Positions 42,108 to 51,881 of a DNA stretch of 64,000 nucleotides are shown here, one piece after another. Position 1 is the stretch's first letter, and each line of letters starts with the position of its first letter. Location: NCBI RefSeq assembly GCF_900129115.1, contig NZ_FQUR01000006.1, forward strand, positions 248,001-312,000, written 5' to 3'. The notes beneath the pieces are model-generated. The model worked only from the letters and a program-made list of their open reading frames with translations. It was not told where the DNA came from and made no database searches. The translations under genes and the position numbers were made by a program. The stretch is from Thermoanaerobacter uzonensis DSM 18761. GTDB taxonomy: Bacteria > Bacillota > Thermoanaerobacteria > Thermoanaerobacterales > Thermoanaerobacteraceae.

Positions 42108-43100
42108 GTGAAATTCAAAAGAGCCATATATTTTGGTACAGCCTTTTTACTGCTTATCTTTACCATGATTTTATCAATTTCTGCAGGGGCGGTAAAAATA
42201 CCCCTGCAGGAAATTTTAAATGTTTTTTTAGGCGGGGGAAGTGAAACCTCTAGGACGATAATCCTTAATTTAAGACTTCCAAGAGTAGTTGAATCTGCAG
42301 TTGTAGGAATGGGGCTTTCAGTTGTAGGAGCGTTTTTTCAAGGGCTTTTGAGAAATCCAATGGCAGACCCTTATGTTATGGGTATATCATCAGGAGCGGC
42401 TTTTGGTGCTACTATTGCGATAATATTAGGACTTGGAATATTTGGACTTAGTTTTATGGCATTTATTACTTCTTTAATGACTGTATTTTTTGTATACACT
42501 ATTTCTAAAACTGGGACAAGAGTATCTATGACTACAATGTTATTGGCGGGTATAGCCATAAGCGCTTTTATGTCTGCAATTATCTCTCTCATGATGCTTT
42601 TAAAACATGATGAGTTTTCTCGAATTGTTTTTTGGACTATGGGAGGATTTAGCCTCATAAACTGGAATGGTGTGGTCTTTTCTACTCCTGTTATATTGAT
42701 TGGTTCTTTTGTTATGTATGTATTTTCAAGGGATGTAAATGCGATATTGACAGGAGAAGAGGTTGCCGAACATTTAGGTGTCAACACAGAATTGGTCAAA
42801 AAAGTAATTCTTGTGACAGGGTCACTGGTTACTGCAACAGCTGTATCAGTCGGAGGAATTATAGGTTTTGTGGGACTTGTTGTGCCTCATATATCAAGGC
42901 TTATTGTAGGACCTGACAATAGAATTCTTGTACCTTTTAGTGCTATATCGGGAGCGATATTTTTAACTTTTGCAGACCTATCAGCACGAGTTATTTTAAA
43001 ACCAATGGAAATTCCAATTGGGATAATTACTGCGGCATTTGGAGGACCATTCTTTTTGTATCTGTTAATAAAGAGCAAACAAAAAGGTGAAGGAATGTGA
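42108..43100 (+). CDS. btuC: Cobalamin ABC transporter permease BtuC
   Basis: A 330-residue FecCD-family permease with about ten helices. Landmarks: LRLPRVVESAVVGMGLSVVGAFFQGLLRNPMADPYVMGISSGAAFGA and GGIIGFVGLVVPHISRLIVGPDNR, which contacts the ATPase. The frame reaches back to 42063 inside btuF; GTG 42108 follows GGAGG at 12 bases and gives the usual N-terminus. Cobalamin role from the riboswitch and neighbours. Confidence 0.92.
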   Translation: MKFKRAIYFGTAFLLLIFTMILSISAGAVKIPLQEILNVFLGGGSETSRTIILNLRLPRVVESAVVGMGLSVVGAFFQGLLRNPMADPYVMGISSGAAFGATIAIILGLGIFGLSFMAFITSLMTVFFVYTISKTGTRVSMTTMLLAGIAISAFMSAIISLMMLLKHDEFSRIVFWTMGGFSLINWNGVVFSTPVILIGSFVMYVFSRDVNAILTGEEVAEHLGVNTELVKKVILVTGSLVTATAVSVGGIIGFVGLVVPHISRLIVGPDNRILVPFSAISGAIFLTFADLSARVILKPMEIPIGIITAAFGGPFFLYLLIKSKQKGEGM

Positions 43101-43104
43101 TGAT

Positions 43105-43905
43105 ATGGCAATTTTACAGGTAGATAAATTACATTTTTCTTATGGGGAAAGGGAAGTTTTAAGAGGGATAGATTTTACCATAAATAAAAGCATAGTGATA
43201 GGGATAATTGGTGCAAATGGAAGTGGCAAGACTACCCTTTTAAAGAATATATCAGGGTATTTGACGCCAACTTATGGTAATGTTTTTGTGTTGGGGAAAA
43301 ATATCAAAGGCTTTACTATAAAAGAAAAGGCAAAATATATAGGTTATGTGCCTCAAGATATAGTTTACGACTTTGAATTTAGCTGTTATGACGTAGTAAT
43401 GATGGGAAGAATTCCTTATCTTAAAAGGTTTCAGTCGGAGAGAAAAGAAGACAGAGATATTGTAAGAGAGTGCATGGAAATTACAAATACATGGCAGTTT
43501 AAAGACAAAAGCATAAAAGAGTTAAGCGGCGGTGAGAGGCAAAGGGTGTATATAGCAAGGGCATTAGCACAAAAAGCTCGAATTTTACTCATGGATGAGC
43601 CAGTTTCTCACCTTGATATAAAGTACCAAGTTGAAATACTGTCCCTTGTAAAAGATTTATCCTTAAAAGGGATACTTGTAATTGTTGTGCTCCACGATAT
43701 TAATCTTGCTTCCCAGTTTTGTGATGAGATTTTCATAATGAAAGAAGGAAAAATAATAGCATCTGGGTCTCCCAGAAATGTTTTAACATTGAACAATATA
43801 AATTCAGCTTTTTCAATAGATGTGGAAGTATTTGAAAATCCAGTTACCCATACTCCTTACGTTATTCCATCGCTAAATGGAAAGGAGCAACTCAAAGTTG
43901 TGTAA
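43105..43905 (+). CDS. btuD: Cobalamin ABC transporter ATPase BtuD
   Basis: A 266-residue ATPase of the FecE/BtuD type. Walker A GANGSGKTT, YVPQD, signature LSGGERQR, Walker B ILLMDEPVSHLD and VLHDINLASQFCDEIFIMKEG are present. ATG 43105 chosen over 43087 because of spacing to AAGGAA. The end overlaps cbiA by 8 bp, which ties uptake directly to biosynthesis genes. Confidence 0.92.
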   Translation: MAILQVDKLHFSYGEREVLRGIDFTINKSIVIGIIGANGSGKTTLLKNISGYLTPTYGNVFVLGKNIKGFTIKEKAKYIGYVPQDIVYDFEFSCYDVVMMGRIPYLKRFQSERKEDRDIVRECMEITNTWQFKDKSIKELSGGERQRVYIARALAQKARILLMDEPVSHLDIKYQVEILSLVKDLSLKGILVIVVLHDINLASQFCDEIFIMKEGKIIASGSPRNVLTLNNINSAFSIDVEVFENPVTHTPYVIPSLNGKEQLKVV

Positions 43906-45280
43906 GGCTGTAATGATTGCAGGCACCCATTCAGGGGCAGGTAAAACTACTGTAAGCCTTGGGCTTATGGGAGTGTTGTCAAAAAGGTATAAAGTTCAGC
44001 CTTTTAAAGTAGGTCCAGATTATATAGATGCTGCTTATCACAGATATGTCACAGAGAATTTTTCCTGCAATCTCGACTTGTACCTGTTGGGGGAACAAAA
44101 CCTTAAGTCGCTTTTTTACAAAAATGCCTGCAATGCTGACATTTCTATAATTGAAGGTGTTATGGGAATGTACGATGGGATTGATACTACAAAAAAGGGG
44201 AGCAGTGCTGACATTGCGAAAATTTTAGATATTCCTGTGATTTTAGTTGTAGATGCTTCTTCTATGGCGACAAGTGTATCAGCTTTAATAATGGGTTATA
44301 TGCACTATGACAGGGAAGTAAAAATTGTAGGGGTGATATTAAATAAAGTTGGAAGTGAAAAACACTATGCCCTTTTGAAAGAATGCATAACAAGAGATTT
44401 AGGTATTGAGGTTTTTGGCTATCTTCCAAAGGATCCAAAATTAGATTTGCCAGAAAGACACTTAGGCCTTGTACCGATATATGAGATGCCAGAAATTAAA
44501 CACAAGTTTGATACCTTATATGATTATATTGAAAAATACATTTATATAGAAAAAATTCTTAATGTAGGTGTAGTTGACTGTTCAAATAGATTTAGAAACA
44601 CAATTGGTGAGGGCCATGATTTAAAAAGGGTAAAAATAGGGTATGCGTTTGATGAGGCTTTTAATTTTTATTACAAAGAGAGTTTGGAACTTTTTGAAGA
44701 AATGGGAGCAGAACTTGTACCCTTTAGCCCTCTTAAAGATTATAAATTACCAGATGAAATATCGGGTTTGTACATAGGGGGAGGATTTCCAGAGGTTTTC
44801 GCGGAGAGGCTTAATAAAAACAAAAAAATATTAAAATCGGTTAAAGATGCAATAGATTCAGGTATGCCTGCATATGCAGAGTGTGGCGGCTTTATGTATC
44901 TTACCAAAAGCATAACAGATTTACAAGGAAATACTTTTGAAATGGCAGGAATTTATGATTTTGAAACTGTCATGACAAAAAGGCTTCAGAGATTTGGCTA
45001 TGTTGAGGCAGAAGTTATTGAAGATAACCTCCTTTTTAGAAAAGGGGATAAAATAAAAGGGCATGAGTTTCACCACTCAATAATAAAAGGTTTTTCACAG
45101 AAAGCCTCATACGTTGTGCATAAACCGGGAAAAGAAAATGCTTGGGAATGTGGATTTGTGCATAAAAATTGCTTGGCGACGTATGTTCACATAAATTTAT
45201 ACACATATAAAGAGGCTGTCAAGAGGTTTGTTGACAAATGTGTTCAATACCGAAACTCAAATGCTTTTCAGGAGGATTAA
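43898..45280 (+). CDS. cbiA: Cobyrinate a,c-diamide synthase
   Basis: A 460-residue amidotransferase. The N-terminal dethiobiotin-synthetase-like ATP domain has [10 protein letters not shown] and [11 protein letters not shown]; the C-terminal glutaminase-like domain has [16 protein letters not shown] and the nucleophile cysteine in [10 protein letters not shown]. It amidates the a and c side chains of cobyrinate. TTG 43898 follows AAAGGAG; the ATG at 43877 lies upstream of that site. First biosynthetic gene. Confidence 0.95.
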   Translation: MCKAVMIAGTHSGAGKTTVSLGLMGVLSKRYKVQPFKVGPDYIDAAYHRYVTENFSCNLDLYLLGEQNLKSLFYKNACNADISIIEGVMGMYDGIDTTKKGSSADIAKILDIPVILVVDASSMATSVSALIMGYMHYDREVKIVGVILNKVGSEKHYALLKECITRDLGIEVFGYLPKDPKLDLPERHLGLVPIYEMPEIKHKFDTLYDYIEKYIYIEKILNVGVVDCSNRFRNTIGEGHDLKRVKIGYAFDEAFNFYYKESLELFEEMGAELVPFSPLKDYKLPDEISGLYIGGGFPEVFAERLNKNKKILKSVKDAIDSGMPAYAECGGFMYLTKSITDLQGNTFEMAGIYDFETVMTKRLQRFGYVEAEVIEDNLLFRKGDKIKGHEFHHSIIKGFSQKASYVVHKPGKENAWECGFVHKNCLATYVHINLYTYKEAVKRFVDKCVQYRNSNAFQED

Positions 45281-45281
45281 T

Positions 45282-46805
45282 ATGGCACTTAAATTGATGA
45301 TACAAGGGACCGCATCGTCTGTTGGCAAAAGCTTATTGGTTGCCGCTTTTTGCAGAATTTTCAAGCAAGATGGTTACAGAGTAGCACCTTTTAAGTCTCA
45401 AAATATGGCTTTGAATTCCTATATAACCGATGAAGGACTAGAAATAGGAAGAGCACAAGCTATGCAGGCGGAAGCGGCAGGAGTTAAGCCTTCTTATCAC
45501 ATGAATCCAATACTTCTAAAGCCTAGTTCTGATAAAAAAAGCCAAGTTGTTTTAAGAGGCAAAGTTTATAAAAACATGTCTGCAGCCGAATACCACCAAT
45601 TTAAGCCACAGCTTTTAAAGTTTATTAAAGAGGACTTTGATTTTCTTGCAAGTCAAAATGACATTGTAGTAATAGAAGGCGCTGGAAGCCCTGCAGAAAT
45701 AAATTTAAGAGATAGAGATGTCGTAAACATGGGTATGGCAGAGATGGTAAATGCACCAGTACTTCTTGTAGGAGATATTGATAAAGGTGGTGTATTTGCT
45801 TCAATAGCTGGTACTTTGCTCCTTTTAAAAGAAAATGAGAGAAATCGCATTGAAGGTGTACTTATAAACAAGTTTAGAGGAGACATTGAAATATTAAAGC
45901 CAGGTCTTAAGATGTTAGAAGACATTATACACAAAAAGGTTTTAGGTGTTGTCCCTTATATGGATGTGCACATTGATGAAGAGGATGGGGCGACGGAGAG
46001 ATTTTATCGTAGGAATACAGAAGGAGATATAGAGATTGCAGTTATAAATCTTCCCCACATATCGAATTTTACGGATTTTGAACCTCTTGCTAAAGTTCCC
46101 GGAATAAAGCTTCGCTATGTGAATAAAGGGGAAAGGATTGGAAATTGTGATGTTGTTATAATTCCGGGAACAAAAAACACAATTGGAGATTTGCAAGCAT
46201 TAAAAGGATATAGGCTTGATAAGGAAATTTTTGAAATGAGGAAAAAAGGTAAATTTATAGTCGGCATTTGCGGAGGATACCAAATGCTGGGAAAAATCAT
46301 TAAAGACCCGGGAAGAATTGAAAGTACAACTTCAGAAATTGAGGGACTGGGACTTTTGGATATAGAGACTGTAATTGAAAATGAAAAGACAACAACCCAA
46401 GTTAAGGCGGTTATTCGCAATAATTTACCATCAATATTATCACCTCTTAGAAATATTGCTGTAGAGGGATATGAAATACACATGGGGCAAAGTCGAATTG
46501 TGGGAGATTGTCAGCCTTTTTCAGTAATAACTCATAGAAATGGAGAAAAAATCGAAGTCTATGACGGTTGTATAAGCGATGATGGAAAAGTGTTTGGAAC
46601 TTACATACACGGAATTTTTGAAAATAGAGAGTTTGTCAGGGAATTTATAAATATTGTGAGAAAATCAAAAGGACTTTCTCCTATAGAGGAAATTATTGAT
46701 TACAAAGAATTTAAAGAAAGAGAATATGATAAGCTTGCAGATATTGTGAGAAAAAGTATTGACATGAAAGAAGTCTATGAAATTATGGAGAGGTATAAAG
46801 ATTAA
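45282..46805 (+). CDS. cbiP: Cobyric acid synthase
   Basis: A 507-residue amidotransferase that amidates the b, d, e and g side chains of adenosylcobyrinate a,c-diamide. Motifs: [53 protein letters not shown] and the glutaminase cysteine in [10 protein letters not shown], with a late histidine in [12 protein letters not shown] follows AGGAGG. Family-normal length. Confidence 0.96.
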   Translation: MALKLMIQGTASSVGKSLLVAAFCRIFKQDGYRVAPFKSQNMALNSYITDEGLEIGRAQAMQAEAAGVKPSYHMNPILLKPSSDKKSQVVLRGKVYKNMSAAEYHQFKPQLLKFIKEDFDFLASQNDIVVIEGAGSPAEINLRDRDVVNMGMAEMVNAPVLLVGDIDKGGVFASIAGTLLLLKENERNRIEGVLINKFRGDIEILKPGLKMLEDIIHKKVLGVVPYMDVHIDEEDGATERFYRRNTEGDIEIAVINLPHISNFTDFEPLAKVPGIKLRYVNKGERIGNCDVVIIPGTKNTIGDLQALKGYRLDKEIFEMRKKGKFIVGICGGYQMLGKIIKDPGRIESTTSEIEGLGLLDIETVIENEKTTTQVKAVIRNNLPSILSPLRNIAVEGYEIHMGQSRIVGDCQPFSVITHRNGEKIEVYDGCISDDGKVFGTYIHGIFENREFVREFINIVRKSKGLSPIEEIIDYKEFKEREYDKLADIVRKSIDMKEVYEIMERYKD

Positions 46806-47746
46806 TGGAAGTGGTATTAGCCTATTTATTAGATTTGTTGATAGGAGACCCTGAAGGATATCCTCATCCTGTAAGAATTATAGGGAGAGTGGTATCACAT
46901 TTAGAGAGTATACTTAGAAAATATGCTAAAAGTGACAGAGCTTTAAAAATAACAGGTTTTATACTGTGTGGACTTACAGTAACTTTGGCATTTGCAGCAA
47001 CATATGTACTACTTTATATTGCAGGACTTATACATCCATATTTAAAGTATGCTTTAGATGTTTTAATTATATATACCTGCCTTGCTACAAAAGACCTTGG
47101 TAAAGCTGCTGGAAGAGTATACGAAGCGTTAACAAAGGGTGATATAGTTGAAGCAAGGAAAAGATTATCTTATATAGTCAGTAGGGATACAGATAGGCTT
47201 GATGTTGAGAATATATCCAGAGGAGCGATAGAAACAGTTGCAGAGAATATATCAGACGGTATAATAGCCCCTATGTTTTATGCGTTTATAGGAGGTGCGC
47301 CGCTGGCTATCTTTTATAAGGCAGCAAGCACTCTTGATTCTATGGTAGGCTATAGAAATGAAAAGTACCTCGACTTAGGATTTGCTTCTGCAAAACTTGA
47401 CGACATATTAAATTTTATCCCTGCTCGCATAACAGGTTTTTTGATTGTTATAGCTGCTTTTCTCTTAGGCTATGATTATAAAAATAGTTGGAGGATTTTT
47501 TTAAGAGATAGGTTGAAACATCAAAGTCCAAACAGTGCCCATGGAGAAGCAGCAGTTGCCGGTGCTTTAAATATACAACTTGGAGGTCTCAATTATTATT
47601 TTGGAAAGCCGGAAATTAAACCAACTCTTGGGGATGGAAAAGAAAAAATTACTCCACAGCGCATAAAAGACAGCATAAGAATAATGTATATGGCTTCATT
47701 TTTAGGTCTTGTAGTGCTTTATGGGATGAAGATTTTGATATCATAA
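46805..47746 (+). CDS. cbiB: Adenosylcobinamide-phosphate synthase
   Basis: A 313-residue membrane protein that joins aminopropanol (phosphate) to cobyric acid. LLIGDPEGYPHPVRIIG at the N-terminus, NISDGIIAPMFYAFIGGAPLAIFYKAASTLDSMVGY in the middle and HQSPNSAHGEAAVAGALNIQLGG near the end are diagnostic. About five membrane segments. Its ATG overlaps the cbiP stop by one base. Confidence 0.96.
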   Translation: MEVVLAYLLDLLIGDPEGYPHPVRIIGRVVSHLESILRKYAKSDRALKITGFILCGLTVTLAFAATYVLLYIAGLIHPYLKYALDVLIIYTCLATKDLGKAAGRVYEALTKGDIVEARKRLSYIVSRDTDRLDVENISRGAIETVAENISDGIIAPMFYAFIGGAPLAIFYKAASTLDSMVGYRNEKYLDLGFASAKLDDILNFIPARITGFLIVIAAFLLGYDYKNSWRIFLRDRLKHQSPNSAHGEAAVAGALNIQLGGLNYYFGKPEIKPTLGDGKEKITPQRIKDSIRIMYMASFLGLVVLYGMKILIS

Positions 47747-47818
47747 AGGAATAACTTATAATTGTCTCAAAATATTTACATAAAAACACTTGAAAATTGT
47801 AAATAGGAGGAGATTGAT

Positions 47819-48304
47819 GTGAAAGAAAAAGCAAATGCATTAAAAAATGTGAAAACTCTTACTCTTGTTGCTATGCTTATAGCCTTAAGTGCTGTAGGTG
47901 CTCTTATAAAAATCTTTAACACTGTTGCCTTTGACTCAATGCCAGGGTATTTTGCTGCATTATACCTTGGAAGTTGGTATGGAGCCCTTGTAATAAGTTT
48001 AGGGCACATGCTTACAGCAATTACTTCTGGATTTCCTTTAGGGCTTACAAATCACATATACATAGCAGTGCAAATGGCATTATATGCCTATTTGTTTAGA
48101 TTTTTTTATCGAAAATTTAACATCTATATTGCAGTAATTGTTGCTACCATCTTAAATGGACCTGTTGCAACCCTTTTGTTTGTACCTATATTCGGATGGG
48201 GATTTTTTGCGGCATGGGTACTTCCCCTAACAATTGCGTCGTTTGCAAATGTATTTCTTGCAGCGTTAATTTACGAAGCGATACCGAAAAGGAGTAGGGA
48301 ATAA
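47819..48304 (+). CDS. cblT: ECF transporter S component, probable alpha-ribazole transporter
   Basis: A 161-residue membrane protein with five or six helices (TLTLVAMLIALSAVGALIKIF, AALYLGSWYGALVISLGHMLTAITSGFPLG, NGPVATLLFVPIFGWGFF). The size and early Ala-Val-Gly-Leu-rich helix are those of ECF S components. The next gene encodes an AIR-synthase-like protein; in Listeria and Geobacillus the linked pair CblT/CblS takes up and phosphorylates alpha-ribazole. It lies in a B12-riboswitch operon that has no cobT. GTG follows GGAGGAG. Substrate is inferred. Confidence 0.75.
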   Translation: MKEKANALKNVKTLTLVAMLIALSAVGALIKIFNTVAFDSMPGYFAALYLGSWYGALVISLGHMLTAITSGFPLGLTNHIYIAVQMALYAYLFRFFYRKFNIYIAVIVATILNGPVATLLFVPIFGWGFFAAWVLPLTIASFANVFLAALIYEAIPKRSRE

Positions 48305-48307
48305 AAA

Positions 48308-49039
48308 GTGATTGAGAGATACAGAGATTTAGTTGTAATTTATGAAAATGATGTAGCATATGTGATATCTTGTGACAGCCTTGGAGCAATAGGGAATAAA
48401 GAGAATGATGTGTTAAAAGTTGATGAAGAGATTGTAGGGAGAACTACTTTAAAAGTGGCTCTTTCGGAAGTACTATGTGTAGGAGCAAAACCTTTAGTCA
48501 TATCAGATACTTTATCTGTTGAAATGAATCCAACAGGGCAAAAAATTTTAAAAGGCATAAAAAATGAGCTTGAGGAGAACGGGCTTTCAGGCGTAGTTTT
48601 TACAGGAAGTACTGAAGAAAATTTCCTTACATCTATGACAGGTATAGGGATTACAGTAATAGCAAAAGCAAATATTGGGGACTTAAAGATAAAAAAAGTC
48701 AAAGCAGGTATGCATGTTTCTCTTTTAGGTTATCCACGTGTAGGAAGTGAAGTTTTAGGAGCAAAAGATGTTCTTAATTTAAGTGATTATATAAAGATTT
48801 CTAATTCCAATAAAATAGTGGAAGCAATACCTGTTGGTTCAAAAGGGATAAAATATGAAATTGGCATATTAGAGAAGATATCAGGATTAAAGGTGGAGGC
48901 GAATTTTCCACAACATTTTGATGTATTAAAATCAGGGGGGCCTTCTACCTGTTGCCTTGTAGTCCACAGTGAGGAAGATACAGCCTCTATTAAAGGACTG
49001 ACAGATAAACCTTTAACATATGTCGGAGTGCTGGTTTAG
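48308..49039 (+). CDS. cblS: AIR-synthase-like kinase, probable alpha-ribazole kinase
   Basis: A 243-residue protein of the PurM/ThiL-like superfamily: an N-terminal ISCDSLGAIG in place of the usual SPDGVG-type Asp motif, GRTTLKVALSEVLCVGAKPLVISDTLSVEMNPTG and GSTEENFLTSMTGIGITVI, then the C-terminal PurM-like half with GGPSTCCLVV. This matches CblS, which phosphorylates alpha-ribazole so that CobS can use it. It is 3 bp after the ECF S component gene. No cobT homologue appears in the window, which supports this route. Confidence 0.75.
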   Translation: MIERYRDLVVIYENDVAYVISCDSLGAIGNKENDVLKVDEEIVGRTTLKVALSEVLCVGAKPLVISDTLSVEMNPTGQKILKGIKNELEENGLSGVVFTGSTEENFLTSMTGIGITVIAKANIGDLKIKKVKAGMHVSLLGYPRVGSEVLGAKDVLNLSDYIKISNSNKIVEAIPVGSKGIKYEIGILEKISGLKVEANFPQHFDVLKSGGPSTCCLVVHSEEDTASIKGLTDKPLTYVGVLV

Positions 49040-49062
49040 CGTAAATGAAAGAAGGTGTTTCA

Positions 49063-50148
49063 ATGAAACCTTATGAGCATGGCGGAAATGTTTATGACTA
49101 TGAAAGAGAAATAATCGATTTTAGTTCAAATATAAATCCTCTTGGGGTTCCGGAATGGATTTTTGATATTATCAAAAAAGTTGATTTAACGAAATATCCG
49201 GATATAAAATATCGAAAACTTAAAGAGGCTATTTCACAGTATGTGGGATATTCGCAAGAAAATATAATTGTTGGGAATGGGGCGACAGAGCTCATACATC
49301 TTTTTGTAAGAGCATTTAAGGTGAAAAGACCCCTCATTCCGTCTCCTGCTTTTTTGGAATATGAAAGAGCAGTTCACATAAACGGTGGTGAACCGATATA
49401 TTTCAGGTTGGAAGAAGACTATGGATTTAAAATGAATCTCGCAAAGCTTCTTTCACAAATGGAAGAGGCGGATTCTTTAATCATTGGGAATCCTAACAAT
49501 CCTACAGGACAAGCCATAATTAGAGAGGAAATAGGAATTTTATTAAAAAAAGCGGAGATTTTGAACATACCTGTCATGATAGATGAAGCTTTTATTGAAT
49601 TTATGAAAGACTATAAAAATTATGAAGCTTTATCTCTTGCAAAAAAGCATGATAAATTGTTTGTTGTAAGAGCTGTCACAAAATTTTTTGGCATGCCGGG
49701 GTTGAGGTTGGGGTACGGGATTGGAAGTCCTTCTTTGATACAAAAATTAGAAGAATATAAAGAACCTTGGACAGTAAATGCTTTTGCAGATGCTGTGGGG
49801 AGAGAAATATTTAAAGATGAAGCTTATATAGAAAAAACAAGGGAATATGTAAATAAAGAAATAGAGTATATGCTTTATACTTTAAGAAAAATTGATTATT
49901 TAGTTACTTTTGATACAAAAGTAAATTTTATATTGTTAAAGTTAAGAACAGGAAGGGTAAATGACCTTAAACAAATACTTCTAAAAAAAGGAATTCTCAT
50001 AAGAGATGCTTCTAATTTTAGGTATCTGGACAAAAACTTTTTTAGAGTTGCTATAAAAAGACATGAAGATAATGAAAAATTGATACAGGCTTTGAAAGAA
50101 ATAGATATAAAAGATTTAGTAGAAGATAAAGAAAGGATTGTAACATAA
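49063..50148 (+). CDS. cobD: Threonine-phosphate decarboxylase CobD
   Basis: A 361-residue PLP enzyme of the HisC/CobD group. HGGNVYDYEREIIDFSSNINPLGVP is the CobD-type start; NGATELIHLF, GNPNNPTGQ and the probable PLP region RAVTKFFGMPGLRLGYGIG (lysine in VTKFF) follow. It makes aminopropanol phosphate from threonine phosphate for the CbiB step. The genomic setting makes CobD more likely than HisC. ATG 49063 is preferred over 49045, which precedes GAAGGTG. Confidence 0.93.
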   Translation: MKPYEHGGNVYDYEREIIDFSSNINPLGVPEWIFDIIKKVDLTKYPDIKYRKLKEAISQYVGYSQENIIVGNGATELIHLFVRAFKVKRPLIPSPAFLEYERAVHINGGEPIYFRLEEDYGFKMNLAKLLSQMEEADSLIIGNPNNPTGQAIIREEIGILLKKAEILNIPVMIDEAFIEFMKDYKNYEALSLAKKHDKLFVVRAVTKFFGMPGLRLGYGIGSPSLIQKLEEYKEPWTVNAFADAVGREIFKDEAYIEKTREYVNKEIEYMLYTLRKIDYLVTFDTKVNFILLKLRTGRVNDLKQILLKKGILIRDASNFRYLDKNFFRVAIKRHEDNEKLIQALKEIDIKDLVEDKERIVT

Positions 50149-50702
50149 TGAGCCTTGTTATGATCACAGGTGGTGCAAGGTCTGGCAAAAGTGAATTTGC
50201 TGAAAAATTGGCTTTAGAAAAAGGAGGAAACAGTGTCCTTTATATAGCTACTTCTATTCCTTTTGACGAAGAAATGAAGGAAAGAGTTAAAAGGCATAAA
50301 GAGAGAAGGCCACCTTTTTGGCAGACAAAAGAAGTCTACAAAAATTTATATGACGTAATATCAAAAAACAATGCCAAAGTCATATTGATTGACTGCCTTA
50401 CAGTTATGATTACAAACCTATTAATGGAAGTTGACTTAACATGGGAAAAAGTAGAGTTGAAGGAGATTGATAACATAGAAAAGCAAATTGCTGACGAAGT
50501 AGATAAGATATTAAGTGCTAAGAAGGATTTTAAAGGAGATATAATTCTTGTGACAAATGAAGTTGGAATGGGATTAGTGCCCGAATACAAACTGGGCAGG
50601 ATATTTAGAGATATAGCAGGCAGGATGAATAAAAAAGTGGCAGATGTTGCAGATGAAGTTTATTTAATGATTTCAGGAATACCTCTTAAAATAAAGGGAT
50701 GA
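50148..50702 (+). CDS. cobU: Adenosylcobinamide kinase/guanylyltransferase
   Basis: A 184-residue bifunctional enzyme that phosphorylates adenosylcobinamide and adds GMP. P-loop GGARSGKSEFAE at the N-terminus, YIATSIPFDEEMKERVKRHKERRPPFWQTKE with the guanylylated histidine, and VTNEVGMGLVPEYKLGRIFRDIAGRMN are all diagnostic. Overlaps the cobD stop by one base. Confidence 0.96.
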   Translation: MSLVMITGGARSGKSEFAEKLALEKGGNSVLYIATSIPFDEEMKERVKRHKERRPPFWQTKEVYKNLYDVISKNNAKVILIDCLTVMITNLLMEVDLTWEKVELKEIDNIEKQIADEVDKILSAKKDFKGDIILVTNEVGMGLVPEYKLGRIFRDIAGRMNKKVADVADEVYLMISGIPLKIKG

Positions 50703-50724
50703 TTGAAAGGGATGCAACATTTTT

Positions 50725-51477
50725 ATGGAAGAAATTAAAAGATTGGTACTTGCGATGCAATTTATGACACGCCTTCCTATACCAATAGAAGTTGATTTTG
50801 AAAAAAGAGAGTTTTATAGAATAGCATCTTATTTTCCAATAGTCGGAATTGTTATAGGAGGTATCCTTTCACTCTTGTATATTGCTTTAAAGGATTTCTT
50901 TTCCCGGGAAATTGTAATGACTTTTATTGTAGCTTTTTCTTATGTTTTAACAGGAGCAATGCATATTGACGGGCTTGCAGATACTTTTGATGGCCTTTTT
51001 AGCAATAAGGATAAAAGTAAAATACTGGAGATAATGAGAGATTCAAGGCTTGGCACGAATGGAGTCCTAGCTTTAGTTTTTATGGTTGTTTTAAAAATAT
51101 TATTCCTCACCAAAATACACGAAAATATTACTTTAACAACACTTTTAATTACTCCAATTATTGGGAGATTGTCAATTGTATTTTCTATGATGATAAGTAA
51201 ATCTGCAAGAGGTAGAGAAGGCCTTGGAGGACTCATGCTGGGTAAAGTAGGGATAAGGGAATTTGCCATTGCTTTTGTTATTTCAATTGCTACAAGCTAT
51301 TTTATAATGCCTTTAGCGGTTTTTGTAAAAATACTTACTATATCGCTTTTTGTTACTTATATTGTATCAAAGTATATTTCGCTGAGAATAGGTGGTATGA
51401 CTGGGGATGCTCTCGGTACAGTAAATGAATTGGCAGAGCTTACTGCACTCATTTGCTTTGAAAGTATGTCATTATAA
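50725..51477 (+). CDS. cobS: Adenosylcobinamide-GDP ribazoletransferase (cobalamin synthase)
   Basis: A 250-residue membrane enzyme joining adenosylcobinamide-GDP to alpha-ribazole phosphate. MQFMTRLPIP, GAMHIDGLADTFDGLFSNKDKSKILEIMRDSRLGTNGVLAL with the conserved acidic metal site, and GMTGDALGTVNELAELTAL are diagnostic. Five or six membrane helices. It would receive the product of the proposed CblS kinase. Confidence 0.96.
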   Translation: MEEIKRLVLAMQFMTRLPIPIEVDFEKREFYRIASYFPIVGIVIGGILSLLYIALKDFFSREIVMTFIVAFSYVLTGAMHIDGLADTFDGLFSNKDKSKILEIMRDSRLGTNGVLALVFMVVLKILFLTKIHENITLTTLLITPIIGRLSIVFSMMISKSARGREGLGGLMLGKVGIREFAIAFVISIATSYFIMPLAVFVKILTISLFVTYIVSKYISLRIGGMTGDALGTVNELAELTALICFESMSL

Positions 51478-51493
51478 GAAAGGAGAGATTTTT

Positions 51494-51859
51494 ATGGAAA
51501 AAGGATTATTAATAATAGCACATGGAAGTCGTGTTGAAGAAACGAAGGAAGCAGTATACCAAGTTATAAATAAAATAAAGAGCTTCAAAATATACAAAGA
51601 CGTAAAAGCAGGTTTTATGGAATTTAACCAGCCTGATATATCTACTTCCATAAGAGAATTTGTCCAAGAAGGAATTTACGATATCATAGCAGTTCCTATG
51701 TTTTTATTTGAAGGAAACCATGTGTTACATGATATACCGGAGGTTTTTGGAAAAGAAAAAGAAAAATATCCGGGTTTAAAGATTAAGTTTGCAAAGTCTA
51801 TAGGGTATGATGACAGGATCGTAGATATAATGCTTGAAAGAGCGAAAGAGGTAGAATAA
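51494..51859 (+). CDS. cbiX: Small sirohydrochlorin cobaltochelatase
   Basis: A 121-residue chelatase of the short CbiX type, half the size of later forms. LLIIAHGSRVEETKE holds the catalytic histidine and MFLFEGNHVLHDIPEV the second. It inserts cobalt into sirohydrochlorin, the first committed step of the anaerobic (early cobalt) pathway, agreeing with cbiD and cbiG in the operon. ATG 51494 follows AAGGAGAG; the longer frame starts inside cobS. Confidence 0.93.
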   Translation: MEKGLLIIAHGSRVEETKEAVYQVINKIKSFKIYKDVKAGFMEFNQPDISTSIREFVQEGIYDIIAVPMFLFEGNHVLHDIPEVFGKEKEKYPGLKIKFAKSIGYDDRIVDIMLERAKEVE

Positions 51860-51881
51860 AAGTGGGAAAGGGTTGTTTTTT

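Noticed and set aside
49063-50148. Histidinol-phosphate aminotransferase (HisC)
   Set aside because: The fold is shared, but the HGGN...FSSNINPLG start and the position between corrin genes fit CobD.
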